Source: Pirellula staleyi DSM 6068 (GTDB lineage: Bacteria > Planctomycetota > Planctomycetia > Pirellulales > Pirellulaceae). From it: a DNA stretch of 64,000 bases. The position numbers and the translations under genes are program-made. Shown in pieces: positions 1-9,800 of the stretch; position 1 is the first letter of the stretch, and every line of letters begins with the position of its first letter. Under the pieces are notes generated by a model. That model searched no databases. It saw nothing but the letters and a program-made list of their open reading frames with translations, and was not told the DNA's origin. The DNA is taken from the NCBI GenBank assembly GCA_945900945.1, contig CAMDKL010000011.1, forward strand, positions 1 to 64,000. Direction: 5' to 3'.

Positions 1-4
1 TCAG

Positions 5-66
5 AAAACAAGCCAGGGGCTGCTTCGGTAGCCCTTGACTTCTTTCGAGCATGTCGGCTTGTTTTT
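5..66 (+). terminator. Terminator-like nested stem-loop at the window edge
   Basis: Positions 5-14 and 56-65 are a perfect 10-bp inverted repeat, and the second arm runs into a T tract (62-67). The enclosed loop holds a second small hairpin, roughly 16-34, with a CTTCGG-like tip. This fits a rho-independent terminator, or the 3' end of a structured RNA, serving a transcript that enters from before base 1. No gene can be seen on that side, so the assignment is tentative. Confidence 0.35.
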
Positions 67-160
67 TGAGTAATGCGAAAAATCCAACGCGCTGACGCGG
101 AGCTATATCAAGCGTTTTTCACCCACAAATTCTGCGGAAGAGCCAAAAACAGGAGGGTAA

Positions 161-523
161 CTAGGGGAGGATGACTCCGCGTTTTTCGGCGAGCAAACGC
201 ATGGCGATCTCAAAGTACGGAAATGGGATTCTCGGTTTTCGTTTACGCGACCAAACGAAGACCACGTTGACCAACGATCGCGGCAATTCACCGCGATCGA
301 CTCGAGCTACAATATCGTCGATGAACGCTTGCTGTTCTGGCAAGAAAGTACGAAGACCAGAGTACAGTTGGTCTTTCAGCTCCACGGTATTGAAGGACAT
401 CATCCGTTCGGCTTCGTTGAAATCGAGTCCGTCCTGAGCGTAAACCGAGCCTGACGAAAAGGAGGTCCAAGCGGCGAAAAGACTGCTCAATGTGCAGATT
501 GCAATGCAAATTTTTTGTTTCAT
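161..523 (-). CDS. Small secreted protein of unknown function
   Basis: A 120-residue product. The start at 523 is chosen because it gives a clean signal peptide: a basic start (MKQKI), a hydrophobic stretch and a likely cleavage after VYAQ near residue 28. The frame stays open upstream to 667, but that part does not look like protein. The mature part is mixed-charge and probably helical, with no cysteines and no motif I recognise; its C-terminal half contains RSLVNVVFVWSRKRKPRIPF. It is transcribed divergently from ruvX, about 125 bp apart, so the two may share a promoter region. I cannot assign a function. An exported planctomycete-restricted protein is the best description. Confidence 0.6.
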   Translation of the reverse strand: MKQKICIAICTLSSLFAAWTSFSSGSVYAQDGLDFNEAERMMSFNTVELKDQLYSGLRTFLPEQQAFIDDIVARVDRGELPRSLVNVVFVWSRKRKPRIPFPYFEIAMRLLAEKRGVILP

Positions 524-648
524 GATTCTCCAATGCTTCCGAAAATAGCCTTCCATCGTGGCGCTGGCTCTGGTCAATCCTGGCCAGTCTGGCGACAATA
601 CATGTTTTACAATGCTGATTTCAAGGGGATTTTGGAAGGTTACGTGAT

Positions 649-1134
649 TTGGGCAACCCCGATTCAAGACAATTTTGTTGGCCGGAATTTGGTAGGCTTG
701 CTGGCGTCGATTACGGTACGGTTCGGATCGGGATTGCCATTTGCGATCCTAGCCGAACCTGGACTAGCCCTTTGGAGACGTATACTCGGCGGAATATTGC
801 GCTCGACCAAAAGCACTTTGGGGACTTGGCTCGCGAGAATCAAATCCTTGGTTGGGTAGTCGGATTGCCGATCCATTGCGATGGCCGTGAAAGTCAAAAA
901 TCCGAGGAAGCTCGCGATTTCGCTTCTTGGCTCTATCACACTACTGAACTGCCCGTTCGTTTTATCGACGAACGGTATACTACTGCACTTGCCAATCGAC
1001 TGCTTCGGGATGCTGACCTGACTCACAAGAAACGCAAGAAACAGGTGGACAAGATTGCGGCCCTATTGATCCTAGAATCGTACCTTGAGTCTGCCAAGCA
1101 TCCATCTTTCCAACCATTGCCGCTAGAGGATTAG
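649..1134 (+). CDS. ruvX: YqgF/RuvX family pre-16S rRNA nuclease or Holliday junction resolvase
   Basis: A 161-residue RNase H-fold nuclease of the YqgF family, which acts in maturation of the 16S rRNA 5' end and was first described as a resolvase. The family's acidic positions are visible: the first-strand motif VDYGTVRIGIA (about residues 20-30), the strand VGLPI near residue 70, DERYTT near 107, and KKQVDKIAALLILESYL near the end. The length is close to the family norm. No ATG precedes the first motif in frame; the likely start is the TTG at 649. The gene is followed by an exported methyltransferase after 7 bp and by truA, probably as one transcript. The fold assignment is firm; which activity dominates cannot be told from sequence. 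Confidence 0.88.
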   Translation: MGNPDSRQFCWPEFGRLAGVDYGTVRIGIAICDPSRTWTSPLETYTRRNIALDQKHFGDLARENQILGWVVGLPIHCDGRESQKSEEARDFASWLYHTTELPVRFIDERYTTALANRLLRDADLTHKKRKKQVDKIAALLILESYLESAKHPSFQPLPLED

Positions 1135-1141
1135 TCTCACC

Positions 1142-1924
1142 ATGAAAGCAACAACCATGCATTCTATAAAGAGAGGAACGCTCCAAATGACTACAGTGAT
1201 CCTCCTCAGTATCGTTGACGAATCCTCCGTTACCGTTCAATTGGCGTTTTGCCAAGAGCAACCCAAAGTCAACAGTTTGGCAAAGCTGGAAGAGCCAAAG
1301 GGTCTAACAAAATACTTAGGTCGACGTATCGCCCAGCCGATGGGTTATTCGCATAGGAATTGGCTAAGTCGTCCGGAACGAATCCAAGAGGAGAATCCGC
1401 AAGAGATGTTGGAACAACTGAATCTCAAGGATGGATTAGTAGTCTGCGATTTGGGGTCCGGCGACGGATACCATACTGTCCAGATGTCACCCAGGGTCGG
1501 CCCCACGGGCAAAGTGGTCGCGGTCGATATTCAACCGCAAATGTTGCAAGCGTTGTCGCGACGACTGGCGGAAATGAAACTTGAAAATGTGGATACGGTG
1601 CTAGGAGAACTATGGGATCCCAAGTTGCAGGAAAAATCGGTCGACTTGGTTTTAATGGTGGATGTTTACCATGAGTTTTCACACCCTGTTCAAATGCTCT
1701 CTGCGCTGCGTAAAGCCTTAAAGCCGAACGGTCTAATTGCACTTGTGGAGTTTCGGGCCGAAGACCCAACGGTGCTAATTCGAGCCGAGCACAAAATGAC
1801 CAAGGCACAAATACTTAAGGAATACACGGCGAATGGCTTCAAAGTGGCTAAGGAGTATGACCGACTGCCGTGGCAGCATCTCATGTTCATGCAGCGCGAT
1901 GAAAGCTGGGACGACCAGAAATAG
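1142..1924 (+). CDS. Class I SAM-dependent methyltransferase with an export signal
   Basis: A 260-residue protein. Residues from about 85 form a Rossmann methyltransferase domain: VVCDLGSGDGYHTVQM is motif I (SAM binding), KVVAVDIQPQML is motif II with the acidic ribose-binding residue, and LVLMVDVYHEF is the post-motif III strand. The N-terminus is unusual for this activity, because residues 1-38 are basic and then hydrophobic and end in AFCQEQ, like a signal peptide. Such apparently exported methyltransferases are a recognisable group, but how SAM would reach them is unclear. It begins 7 bp after ruvX and ends just before truA. The substrate is unknown. Confidence 0.82.
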   Translation: MKATTMHSIKRGTLQMTTVILLSIVDESSVTVQLAFCQEQPKVNSLAKLEEPKGLTKYLGRRIAQPMGYSHRNWLSRPERIQEENPQEMLEQLNLKDGLVVCDLGSGDGYHTVQMSPRVGPTGKVVAVDIQPQMLQALSRRLAEMKLENVDTVLGELWDPKLQEKSVDLVLMVDVYHEFSHPVQMLSALRKALKPNGLIALVEFRAEDPTVLIRAEHKMTKAQILKEYTANGFKVAKEYDRLPWQHLMFMQRDESWDDQK

Positions 1925-1928
1925 TAAC

Positions 1929-2693
1929 ATGCCCAGGAAATTTGCGATAACGATTGCGTACGATGGAACGGACTATGGCGGTTGGCAGTTGCAAATCAAC
2001 GCGATCACCATACAGCAGCGATTGATCGAAGCAATCGCCAAAGCGACGAGTGAAAAGACACATGTTCAAGGAAGTGGCCGGACGGATTCTGGCGTCCACG
2101 CATTGGGACAAGTCGGTGCGTTTGTATTGCAAAATTGGAGACATAGTTCCGACAAGCTGATTCTTGCGATCAATCGATACTTGCCGGACGATATTGTGGT
2201 TCGAGAATGCCGAGAAGTGTTACTTGCATTCGATCCGATTCGAGACGCGCGCAGCAAGCGATACCGATATACGATTCGCAATTCAAAAGTGGCAGATGTC
2301 ATGAACCATCGGTTTCATTGGTGGCTTCCAAAATTGCTAGATCATTCCGCCATGCGGGAGGCGGCAACTTTTCTCGTGGGCACTCACAATTTTAAGGGCT
2401 TCGAAACGCCTGGCTCCCCCCGGATTACAACAACTCGGACCGTATATGCGCTCGAGGTTTGTACGGTCCCAACCATGGATGGTATCGACGTGTGGATCGA
2501 TGTGGAAGCAGATGGTTTTTTGTACAACATGGTGCGCAACATCGTTGGCACCCTGCGGGACGTGGGGGCGGATCGTTTCGGGCCGCGATGGATGGAATCC
2601 GCACTTGAATCTAGGGAGCGAAATCAGACGGACCTAACAGCTCCAGCTCGAGGCTTATGCTTGATGCAGGTAAACTATCCAGTTGTGGCATAG
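1929..2693 (+). CDS. truA: tRNA pseudouridine(38-40) synthase TruA
   Basis: A 254-residue pseudouridine synthase that modifies the anticodon arm of tRNAs at positions 38-40. The frame is open upstream into the previous gene, but homology begins at the ATG at 1929 (MPRKFAITIAYDGTDYGGWQ). The catalytic aspartate lies in GSGRTDSGVHALGQV. RSKRYRYTI and FLYNMVRNIVGTL are further TruA signatures, and the whole family length is present. It starts 4 bp after the methyltransferase stop, so the two are probably co-transcribed. Its stop codon is inside the left arm of a 13-bp palindrome that separates it from the convergent scpA. Confidence 0.95.
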   Translation: MPRKFAITIAYDGTDYGGWQLQINAITIQQRLIEAIAKATSEKTHVQGSGRTDSGVHALGQVGAFVLQNWRHSSDKLILAINRYLPDDIVVRECREVLLAFDPIRDARSKRYRYTIRNSKVADVMNHRFHWWLPKLLDHSAMREAATFLVGTHNFKGFETPGSPRITTTRTVYALEVCTVPTMDGIDVWIDVEADGFLYNMVRNIVGTLRDVGADRFGPRWMESALESRERNQTDLTAPARGLCLMQVNYPVVA

Positions 2694-2712
2694 GCTTCCA
2701 GCCTATGCCACA
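2684..2712. repeat. Perfect 13-bp palindromic hairpin between convergent genes
   Basis: The arms 2684-2696 and 2700-2712 are exactly complementary, around a 3-nt loop (TCC). The truA stop codon lies inside the left arm, and scpA ends 12 bp beyond the right arm on the other strand, so the hairpin could end transcription from both sides, although there is no strong T tract. Eighteen bases of it (2686-2703) recur identically at 54434-54451 next to the group II intron, which marks it as an interspersed element rather than a local accident. Confidence 0.75.
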
Positions 2713-2723
2713 TGCCTATTTTT

Positions 2724-3542
2724 CTATCGGGGCACGACGGGCATATTGGAATTTGCCAAGGCACCGTTGCCCAGGTTTTCTACTTGTGCAACATCCAATT
2801 TGACGACAAAATCGGGGCCAGGTTGCAAATAGAGAGGGCCATCTGCGGATTCCTGGATTGCGTGTAGGCCATGATGCCTGGTGAGTTCGAGCGTTGCTAA
2901 AAACATGGCAACCAGGGCACTTTTGTGCATGCCTACGTCGAATAAATCCTGCAACTCAACTCGGTTCGATTCTTGAACCCGCTCGTGAATGCGATGCATA
3001 TAAACGTGAATCGGCGTATCGTCGAATTGGATGTTGTGAAGAGGTGGTTTTTGACGAGCCTTTAGAATTCTGCCAAAAGCACTAACTAAGTCCCATATTT
3101 CCACCTTCGCGATAGGAAGCTCGTTCGCATCGATCCTTCGCGGCGGCAGATCACTTGCTAGACGAGAGTAGCGGAGCTGCCAACGGCGACTCTGCTCGTC
3201 GAGCAAACAGGCGGCGTCTCGGAATCGTTTGTATTGCACGAGGCGCTCGACCAGCTGTGGCATAGAAGGTTCTAGGCCAAGGGTTCCAAGATCGTTGGCG
3301 GATTCCGTGTCAGGAACAGGTAATACCGTCTTGGCTTTAAGTTCGATCAATTGACTGGTGATATCGATGAACTCGCCGACATCGTCCAAGTCCAAGGTCT
3401 CCAACACCTCTAAGTACTCCATGTACTGATGCGTGATCTTGGCGAGCGACAGTTCCTCCAACGGCAATTCTTCGCGGCGAACCAAATAGAACAGTAGCTC
3501 TAGCGGCCCGTAATAACAAGGTAGATCGACTCCAAAGACCAT
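2724..3542 (-). CDS. scpA: Segregation and condensation protein A (ScpA)
   Basis: A 272-residue kleisin subunit that bridges the SMC heads in the bacterial condensin complex. The N-terminal motif after the ATG at 3542, VDLPCYYGPLELLFYLVRR, is the typical ScpA opening, followed by FIDITSQLIELKAKTVLP. The C-terminal winged helix is represented by VGMHKSALVAMFLATLELTR. A TTG 12 bp upstream could also start the frame, but the ATG places the conserved motif normally. It starts 14 bp after the Omp85 barrel gene and is probably in its operon. Neither scpB nor smc is nearby. Confidence 0.92.
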   Translation of the reverse strand: MVFGVDLPCYYGPLELLFYLVRREELPLEELSLAKITHQYMEYLEVLETLDLDDVGEFIDITSQLIELKAKTVLPVPDTESANDLGTLGLEPSMPQLVERLVQYKRFRDAACLLDEQSRRWQLRYSRLASDLPPRRIDANELPIAKVEIWDLVSAFGRILKARQKPPLHNIQFDDTPIHVYMHRIHERVQESNRVELQDLFDVGMHKSALVAMFLATLELTRHHGLHAIQESADGPLYLQPGPDFVVKLDVAQVENLGNGALANSNMPVVPR

Positions 3543-3556
3543 GCATGGATCCAACG

Positions 3557-5143
3557 TTATCGCGTTAGCCCCATGGTAAACGAGAAGATTTGCCGACTGT
3601 CGGTGTCCGCGTACGAAACAGGGAACGCGAAGTCGAATGCGAGAGGAGCTGGGCCGAGAGCTGGAACGGCAATACGAGCTCCAAAGCCTGGCGCCACTCG
3701 GAAGTTCTTTGCGTTCAGTTCGATATCTTGCTCGATGGTACCATAGTCGACGAAGGCAACCATTCGCAGCATATCATCGGCCGTGATTGGGAGCATGTAT
3801 TCAAAAGTTCCGAGCATTTGGAATCGACCTCCCACCTGCGCACCGTTCTGAACCGGACTTGCACCGCGGAAAGCAAAACCACGCATGGTTGAGAAACCGC
3901 CCGCAAAGAAGTTTTCGAATATCGGGGTATCTTCGCCGGAGAAGCCTAGCCGCATCGAACTGGTAAAGGTATGTTTCCCGCCGCCGTCGGCACGTTCTCG
4001 AACTAGAAAGTACCGACTGAAATTGACCTGACCTCGCGGGTAATCGAATTCACCGAATGTCTGGTCGTATATCAATTCGATTAAGTGCCCTTCGGTCGGT
4101 AGGAACGGACTATCCCTGGTATTGTGAGCCAAACGAACGCGGCCGGTATACAGATCGTTGCTTCCCTCGACGCGATTCAGCGCTGGAACACCAGCGACAG
4201 CGATATTAGAAATGTTGACGTCCTCACCTCGCAGTTCCGTTGTCAAAGACAAATCCTGTGTAACTTCGTAGCCTATAGCCACACGACCGCCGAGTCGCTG
4301 TTCCGTCCAATCTTTGTAAATGCGGGTAAAGTAAAATCCGCCGACCGACAAACTGAACGGTGAGTATCCAAACAAGTTTGGCTCGGTCCAATTAAGTGTG
4401 TAACGTTGCACTCGATTTCCAGGCACCAGTTCGATCCGAAAGTTCTGGCCCGCACCTCGAAAAGCACCGTTAACCATATCACCGGGCCGGCGAGGGAAAT
4501 TTCGAATGTCGAAGTTGCGTTCCTCTAGAATGAAATTACCTGCGACACCTAAATCGCTGTTCACCGAACCGCCGACGGAAAACCGTCCAGTTTGGCCTTC
4601 TTGAACATACACGTCCACTGGGATGTCACGTATTTTCGGATTGTAGCCATAGGGTGAATTGTCCAAAAATGCTGAACTGGATCCCAATTGCCACGGCTCT
4701 TCCAAGGAGGGTGCTGTTTGAATCAGTGCGCCGGGCGGGGGGACTGGTTGATTGTTGTATGTTGGTGGAGCAATGGTCTGTTGATTGTTGTTGATCGTAC
4801 TAGGTTGTCCAAACATGGGCTGGCCTACGGTCTGCTGTCCGTTGATGACGGGAGCGTTGCCATAGTAAGGAACCGACGGACTTGGAATGGATTGATTTGG
4901 AATTGGCCCGCCCGAATACGATTGTCCGGAGCCATACGGGGCACCATTCGCATATCCCGGGGCAGGGCCGTTGACTGGTGCCGCATTACCTTCATAGGTG
5001 TAGCCATAACCCGGTCCAACCACTTGTCCATAACCCGGGCCAACCACTTGTCCGTGAATCGTAGAGCAAGTAGCCGCCCAAATGCCAATGGATGCAAACA
5101 ACAATGCGACAATGCAAATCCTTTGACGATCGCTTTGCTTCAT
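3557..5143 (-). CDS. Omp85/BamA-type beta-barrel domain as a separate protein
   Basis: About 528 residues from the ATG at 5143; an in-frame ATG at 5176 would add 11. A signal peptide (to about THGQ, near residue 32) is followed by roughly 110 residues rich in Gly, Pro, Gln and Asn, then by an Omp85 barrel. The barrel segment opens with IPVDVYVQEGQTGRFSVGG, which matches the last strand of a final POTRA domain plus the first barrel strand of BamA. Later FAGGFSTMRGFAFRGA carries the loop-6 motif (MRGF in place of VRGF), and the protein ends in an aromatic-rich strand. There are no POTRA domains; they are in the gene just upstream (5262-6653). A 24-bp direct repeat (5004-5051) encodes the duplicated QVVGPGYG. 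It probably inserts outer-membrane proteins with its partner. Confidence 0.85.
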   Translation of the reverse strand: MKQSDRQRICIVALLFASIGIWAATCSTIHGQVVGPGYGQVVGPGYGYTYEGNAAPVNGPAPGYANGAPYGSGQSYSGGPIPNQSIPSPSVPYYGNAPVINGQQTVGQPMFGQPSTINNNQQTIAPPTYNNQPVPPPGALIQTAPSLEEPWQLGSSSAFLDNSPYGYNPKIRDIPVDVYVQEGQTGRFSVGGSVNSDLGVAGNFILEERNFDIRNFPRRPGDMVNGAFRGAGQNFRIELVPGNRVQRYTLNWTEPNLFGYSPFSLSVGGFYFTRIYKDWTEQRLGGRVAIGYEVTQDLSLTTELRGEDVNISNIAVAGVPALNRVEGSNDLYTGRVRLAHNTRDSPFLPTEGHLIELIYDQTFGEFDYPRGQVNFSRYFLVRERADGGGKHTFTSSMRLGFSGEDTPIFENFFAGGFSTMRGFAFRGASPVQNGAQVGGRFQMLGTFEYMLPITADDMLRMVAFVDYGTIEQDIELNAKNFRVAPGFGARIAVPALGPAPLAFDFAFPVSYADTDSRQIFSFTMGLTR

Positions 5144-5261
5144 GGCAGGTTTGTCTTGATTGATAGGGATTGGCATAATGGGATTAAAAACGACGGTTGG
5201 TTTCGTCCAGGAGGCTCACAATTGGAACGAGCTTTACAAGTAAGTCATGTTATTTAGCATG

Positions 5262-6653
5262 CTAACGATTGGAGCCAAATTCCTGATCTACGCCCGCCGG
5301 CGGCTCAATTCGAATGTTAGGGACGGTCCCTTGACTCGGGTCATTGTTGAAGATGTTGAGGTACTTAAGACGCCGTTCTGCGTTATCGATTTCAGGACCG
5401 TTTGCGATACTTCCAGGGCGGATCTTGCCAAGTGGCTGCATCACAACACGTTCCTTGGTATGGTCACCATCGATATGAACGCGGACTTCGCTCACCCGAT
5501 AAACGTCTCCTTCGCCGACGTTGTAGACGACATCCACTTCGCTGTTGGGTTGATAGACGAGCTCGCCGATGACCTCGCTGAAGATATGTCCTTGGGCGCC
5601 ATAGACGTCTCTCAAAAACTTTTCATCATGCAGTTTGTTGGGTTGCAAGAAGGAGTCGCCAGCCTTTAATTTCATGTATGGCAGTAGTTCGCTTGGCTGA
5701 TATCGCTTTGTACCCACGATAGAAACCGACTTGATCTTGTAGCGCTGTCCTTCCGACACGACGAATGTCAAATCAATGAAATCGCCGCTGGTGTTGTAGT
5801 CTTTTCGATACTCGACTCGAGCGTCAAAGTAACCTAAGGTTCGGTAGTATCCCATGAGTGCGTCCCGATCGGCTTCCATCTTGAGGTCAGAGGCTTTATT
5901 GAACATATACGACCTAATTCCACCCAAAGCATCTCGGCTACTAATTTTGGTCTTTAAGATATCTGTCGTGAACGCATGGTTACCGATAAATCGAATCTTG
6001 TTGAGTCTTTCGACAGGGCCCTCGTTTACAAGGAACTCGACTTCGCGTTGACCTGGCTTGAGTCCTTGAATGATCTGAATATCGATCTGATTCATGCCCT
6101 TGTCCTGGTACAGTTCGATCAATCGAGACTTGGCGGAATTGATTGAGATTGGGTCCAATGGGTCTCCTTTTTGGATGCCAGCATGTTTGCTTAGCTGACT
6201 GTCGTCGATGTGTTGGTTGCCTCTAAAGAAGACCGCCTTTATGATCGGTCGCTCGTCCACGATTAGGCGGATGTGAACTCCACCCTGGCTTTCCGTAAAG
6301 TAGGGTGTAATCTTTTTGAAGAGATTGGTTCGATAAAGCGTGCTGATATCCCGATTGAAAGTTTCCTTGTCGAACGTTCGGTCCTCTCGCGACTGCATGG
6401 TCGAGAGGATAAAGTTCTGAGAGATACTGCTGTTTCCCTCGATGTTCACCGACAAAATAATCGCGCCCTCCTTGGCCTCTCGACCCTGCGGTCCCCCGGC
6501 TTCGTAGAGTTTATCGCTAAACTTTGGATCCATGAACGCGGGAGCACCGCCGCCAGGTGCACCGCCGCCCATCTGCCCAAAAACCACCGAACCATTGAGG
6601 ACCATCGTTGCAGGAATGACGATCCGAATCATCATTGCTCTTTTTGAGATCAT
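5262..6653 (-). CDS. Periplasmic POTRA-domain protein, N-terminal half of a divided BamA
   Basis: A 463-residue exported protein. After a signal peptide and a short Gly/Pro/Ala stretch come five POTRA units, starting at IILSVNIEGNSSISQ (about residue 66), IIKAVFFRGNQHIDD, LNKIRFIGNHAFTTD, IKSVSIVGTKRYQPSELL and VSEVRVHIDGDHTKERV. In BamA, five POTRAs lead directly into the barrel. Here the chain stops after PNIRIEPPAGVDQEFGSNR, which is the penultimate strand of POTRA5. The missing last strand and the barrel are encoded by the next gene, 85 bp downstream with its own signal peptide. The two proteins would have to assemble by completing POTRA5 or through other contacts. Family membership is clear; that the pair acts as BamA is inference. 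Confidence 0.87.
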   Translation of the reverse strand: MISKRAMMIRIVIPATMVLNGSVVFGQMGGGAPGGGAPAFMDPKFSDKLYEAGGPQGREAKEGAIILSVNIEGNSSISQNFILSTMQSREDRTFDKETFNRDISTLYRTNLFKKITPYFTESQGGVHIRLIVDERPIIKAVFFRGNQHIDDSQLSKHAGIQKGDPLDPISINSAKSRLIELYQDKGMNQIDIQIIQGLKPGQREVEFLVNEGPVERLNKIRFIGNHAFTTDILKTKISSRDALGGIRSYMFNKASDLKMEADRDALMGYYRTLGYFDARVEYRKDYNTSGDFIDLTFVVSEGQRYKIKSVSIVGTKRYQPSELLPYMKLKAGDSFLQPNKLHDEKFLRDVYGAQGHIFSEVIGELVYQPNSEVDVVYNVGEGDVYRVSEVRVHIDGDHTKERVVMQPLGKIRPGSIANGPEIDNAERRLKYLNIFNNDPSQGTVPNIRIEPPAGVDQEFGSNR

Positions 6654-6857
6654 GCGTAGCCTATCAAAGGGTCGGGAATGGACAGTGACTCCCTCATTGA
6701 ATACACAAAAGAACTTTCACAGAGCAACCTCAGCCCTACAGGACTTTAGTTATTTAAGAGATTTTTGATTAGAATGCAGTATTCATTGTCGCACGAAGTA
6801 ACCTGCTTGCCCTTCCAAGCCCCCTTATCCCTCCCAAATTCAAGATTTGAGTCTGCC

Positions 6858-9800
6858 ATGAAAGCTCGCAAAGACTTGGTGCTTTGGTTTATTGTCCTCT
6901 CGACGGCACTATGCGTAAATTCTTTTTCAGCCGATCCGCTGCGTTCGGATCGCTTCACGCCAGCCGAGCCAAGCACATTGCAGGAGCTTTTCGGTCAGAC
7001 CATTCGAGCATCCTCACATAGAACTCCAGCAGAAGAGCTTGCTGGTTTGCACGTTCCGGAAGGCTTTCAGGTCGACTTGATCGCAGCGGAACCGACGATA
7101 GCAAAACCAATGAACATGGCTTTCGACGCCGCTGGGCGACTTTGGATTACCCAGTCGACCCAATATCCGTTTCCTGCCAAACTCGGCCAAAAAGGTTCGG
7201 ACGCAGTCGTGGTCCTCGAAGACAACGACCATGACGGAAGCTTCGAAACGCAGCGAGTCTTTGCCGACGGGCTGAATATACCGATCGGTTTGTTGCCCTA
7301 CGGCGATGGAGTTTTGTGCTTTTCGATTCCGAATATCCTCTATCTGCGAGATACCGATCAAGACGGCATTTGCGATACGCGTGAAGTATTACTTGGGCCA
7401 TTCGATACAACTCGCGACACGCATGGAATGATCAATTCTCTGCGGATGGGAACTGACGGTTGGGCCTATGCATGCCATGGTTTCAATAACCAATCGCAAA
7501 TTCAGGGTAAAGATGGACACGCAATCTCGATGACCTCGGGAAACGTATTCCGGTTCAGGCCCGATGGTTCAAGAGTAGAGCTATACACGCAAGGGCAAGT
7601 GAATCCATTCGGAATGGCACAAGACCGTTGGGGTTTTTGGTACGCCGCCGATTGTCATAGCAAACCGATCTCCCAGTTGATTCGAGGCGGTTGCTACCCG
7701 AGCTTTGGCCGACCAGATGACGGGCTCGGTTTCGTACCACCGATGATGGATCACTTGCATGGAAGCACTGCGATCTCTGGGTTGGCTCACACCAAGGACT
7801 CTCGATTCCCGCTAGCAATGGAAGATAACTTCCTCAGTGGCAACGTTATGACATGCCGCATCAATCGAAATCAATTGACTTACCAAGGAGCCACGGCCAA
7901 GGCAATCGCGATGCCGGATCTATTGACCAGCGACGATCCATGGTTCCGCCCAGTTGACTTGCAGTTTGGACCGGACGGCTGTTTGTATGTTGCCGATTTT
8001 TACAATAAAATCATTGGTCACTACGAAGTACCGCTCGATCATCCCGATCGCGACAGGACGAGTGGACGCATCTGGCGTATCCGATGGAAAGGGGCCGAGG
8101 CAACCATCGTTCCCTCCAAAGCTAACGAGTTGGCGGACAGGGTCTCGAAACTGCGAAGCTCTTTAAACGAACTGTCCGCTACCGATCCGAAAGTAGCGAG
8201 GATGGCCGAATCGCTCAATCTTGAAATCGTCGCCGAAGCAATGCTCGCAAAGAGCATCGTAGAGTTGATGGGGATCAGCGGCAACGAAAGTGAAGCAAAT
8301 TGGCTACTCAGCCAAACACGCCGCTCGGATATCAATAGGGATCCCGTGCTTTTTCAAATGTTGTTGATATCTTTCAGGGATATCGCGATTCGAATTCGGG
8401 ACACGGAGCCGGAGCAGTTTAGTCGATGGTTGTCACAGTTGTGCAACGCAGGTAGTTTAGCGAGGACGACTGGTCCAACTGCGATTGCATTTGATACAAT
8501 TGAAATGCAGGCACTAGCACGTGTATTGCTTGCTCTCAAAGATCCTCGTTCCGTTGCTGGCGTTCTTACTCTCTGCGAAAAACTCGCGTCCATTTCTGAT
8601 TCGACGGTTGTTCAACGTCGTATCATGGGCGAAACCATTCAGTCGATTGCGGACGTTGTTGACGACTCCAACATGGATCGTTTGATTTCACTTTTGGATT
8701 CGACCAGCAAGGATTCGGATGTTCAGGCAGACCAACTGCTTCGAATCGCTCAACGCCAAATGCAGCAACGCGGAAAAGTACTTGGCAGCTTGATTTTGCA
8801 GTGCCAAAATTCGGTCGGAGATCTTGCGGGCAGATGGCTGGCCGAGGCAGAGGCATTTTCGAACAGTGCGGGAAAAGACCAACTGATCAGTTGGTTCGGT
8901 AGATCGACGAAAGGCGACGATCGGAGGGACTGGTTGCCAGAAAAAAGGGAATTGACCCATGGCCAAAATGGCATTGTCAAGCGTGGCTTGTTTTTTAGTA
9001 GTTTTAAGTTGGGTGAGAGTTATTCCGGCACGTGGTCGTCGAGCCCATTCATTGCAAAGGGCAAACTTGATTTTTATGTCGTTGGCCACAATGGATTGCC
9101 CAGTAAAGAAGCCGTACGCAAGAACTATGTTTCCTTGGTCCGACTCGACGAGGCTGGCAATGTTGCTGAAGAACTCTTTCGTGTGTTTCCACCGCGAAGC
9201 GACATCGGCCAAACGGTTCATTGGGATTTGCAAAAGTTTGCGGATGCAACGATTCAGATCCGTGTCGTGGATGGTGACTCGGGCGCAAGTTACGCGTGGA
9301 TCGGCATTGGCGAAAGTTCCATGGCTGGCATGAATCCTGGCTCGCTTCGGGATCAGTGGGAGCGCATTGTATCGGTTGTGGCGTTATGTGGACTTCCCTC
9401 GCAACCGGAGAGTCTTGAAAAATTTTCGAAACTGTTGCGCTCGGAAAGTGTGGATTGGACAAGCCGATTTCGGCTGCACCGACTTCGCAACAAAAATGCG
9501 TTTACAGAGTGCATTGAGTTGACTGATTTCGCGGTTGAGCAGAACTGGACTGACCTATTAGTTTTGCTCGGTATTAGCGTAGGAACGACACCCGCTTGGG
9601 ACTGGGGTTCGATCGAGCCAGAAGGGCTCTTTAAGTTTGGTGATGCAATTTGCAAACGTTGTTCGCATCAAGAACAGGAACGATTGGTGGTGAGGCTTTC
9701 GAAGCATCGGTCAGCCATTAACATGATTGCTTCGCTATGCGAGCGAGGTTCCTTGTCTCGCGAATCGTTGCGGGTGTTGCCCAAGAGTTGGTGGGAAGGA

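Noticed and set aside
4688-5257. Plus-strand open frame of 189 codons rich in Arg, Trp and Ile
   Set aside because: It is antisense to the low-complexity Gly/Pro/Gln region of the barrel gene, whose composition suppresses stop codons on the other strand.
5144-5261. A simple frameshift or sequencing error as the cause of the two-gene BamA
   Set aside because: The downstream gene has its own signal peptide and a linker of about 110 residues before the barrel, and there is a non-coding gap. One indel cannot turn this into a continuous BamA.
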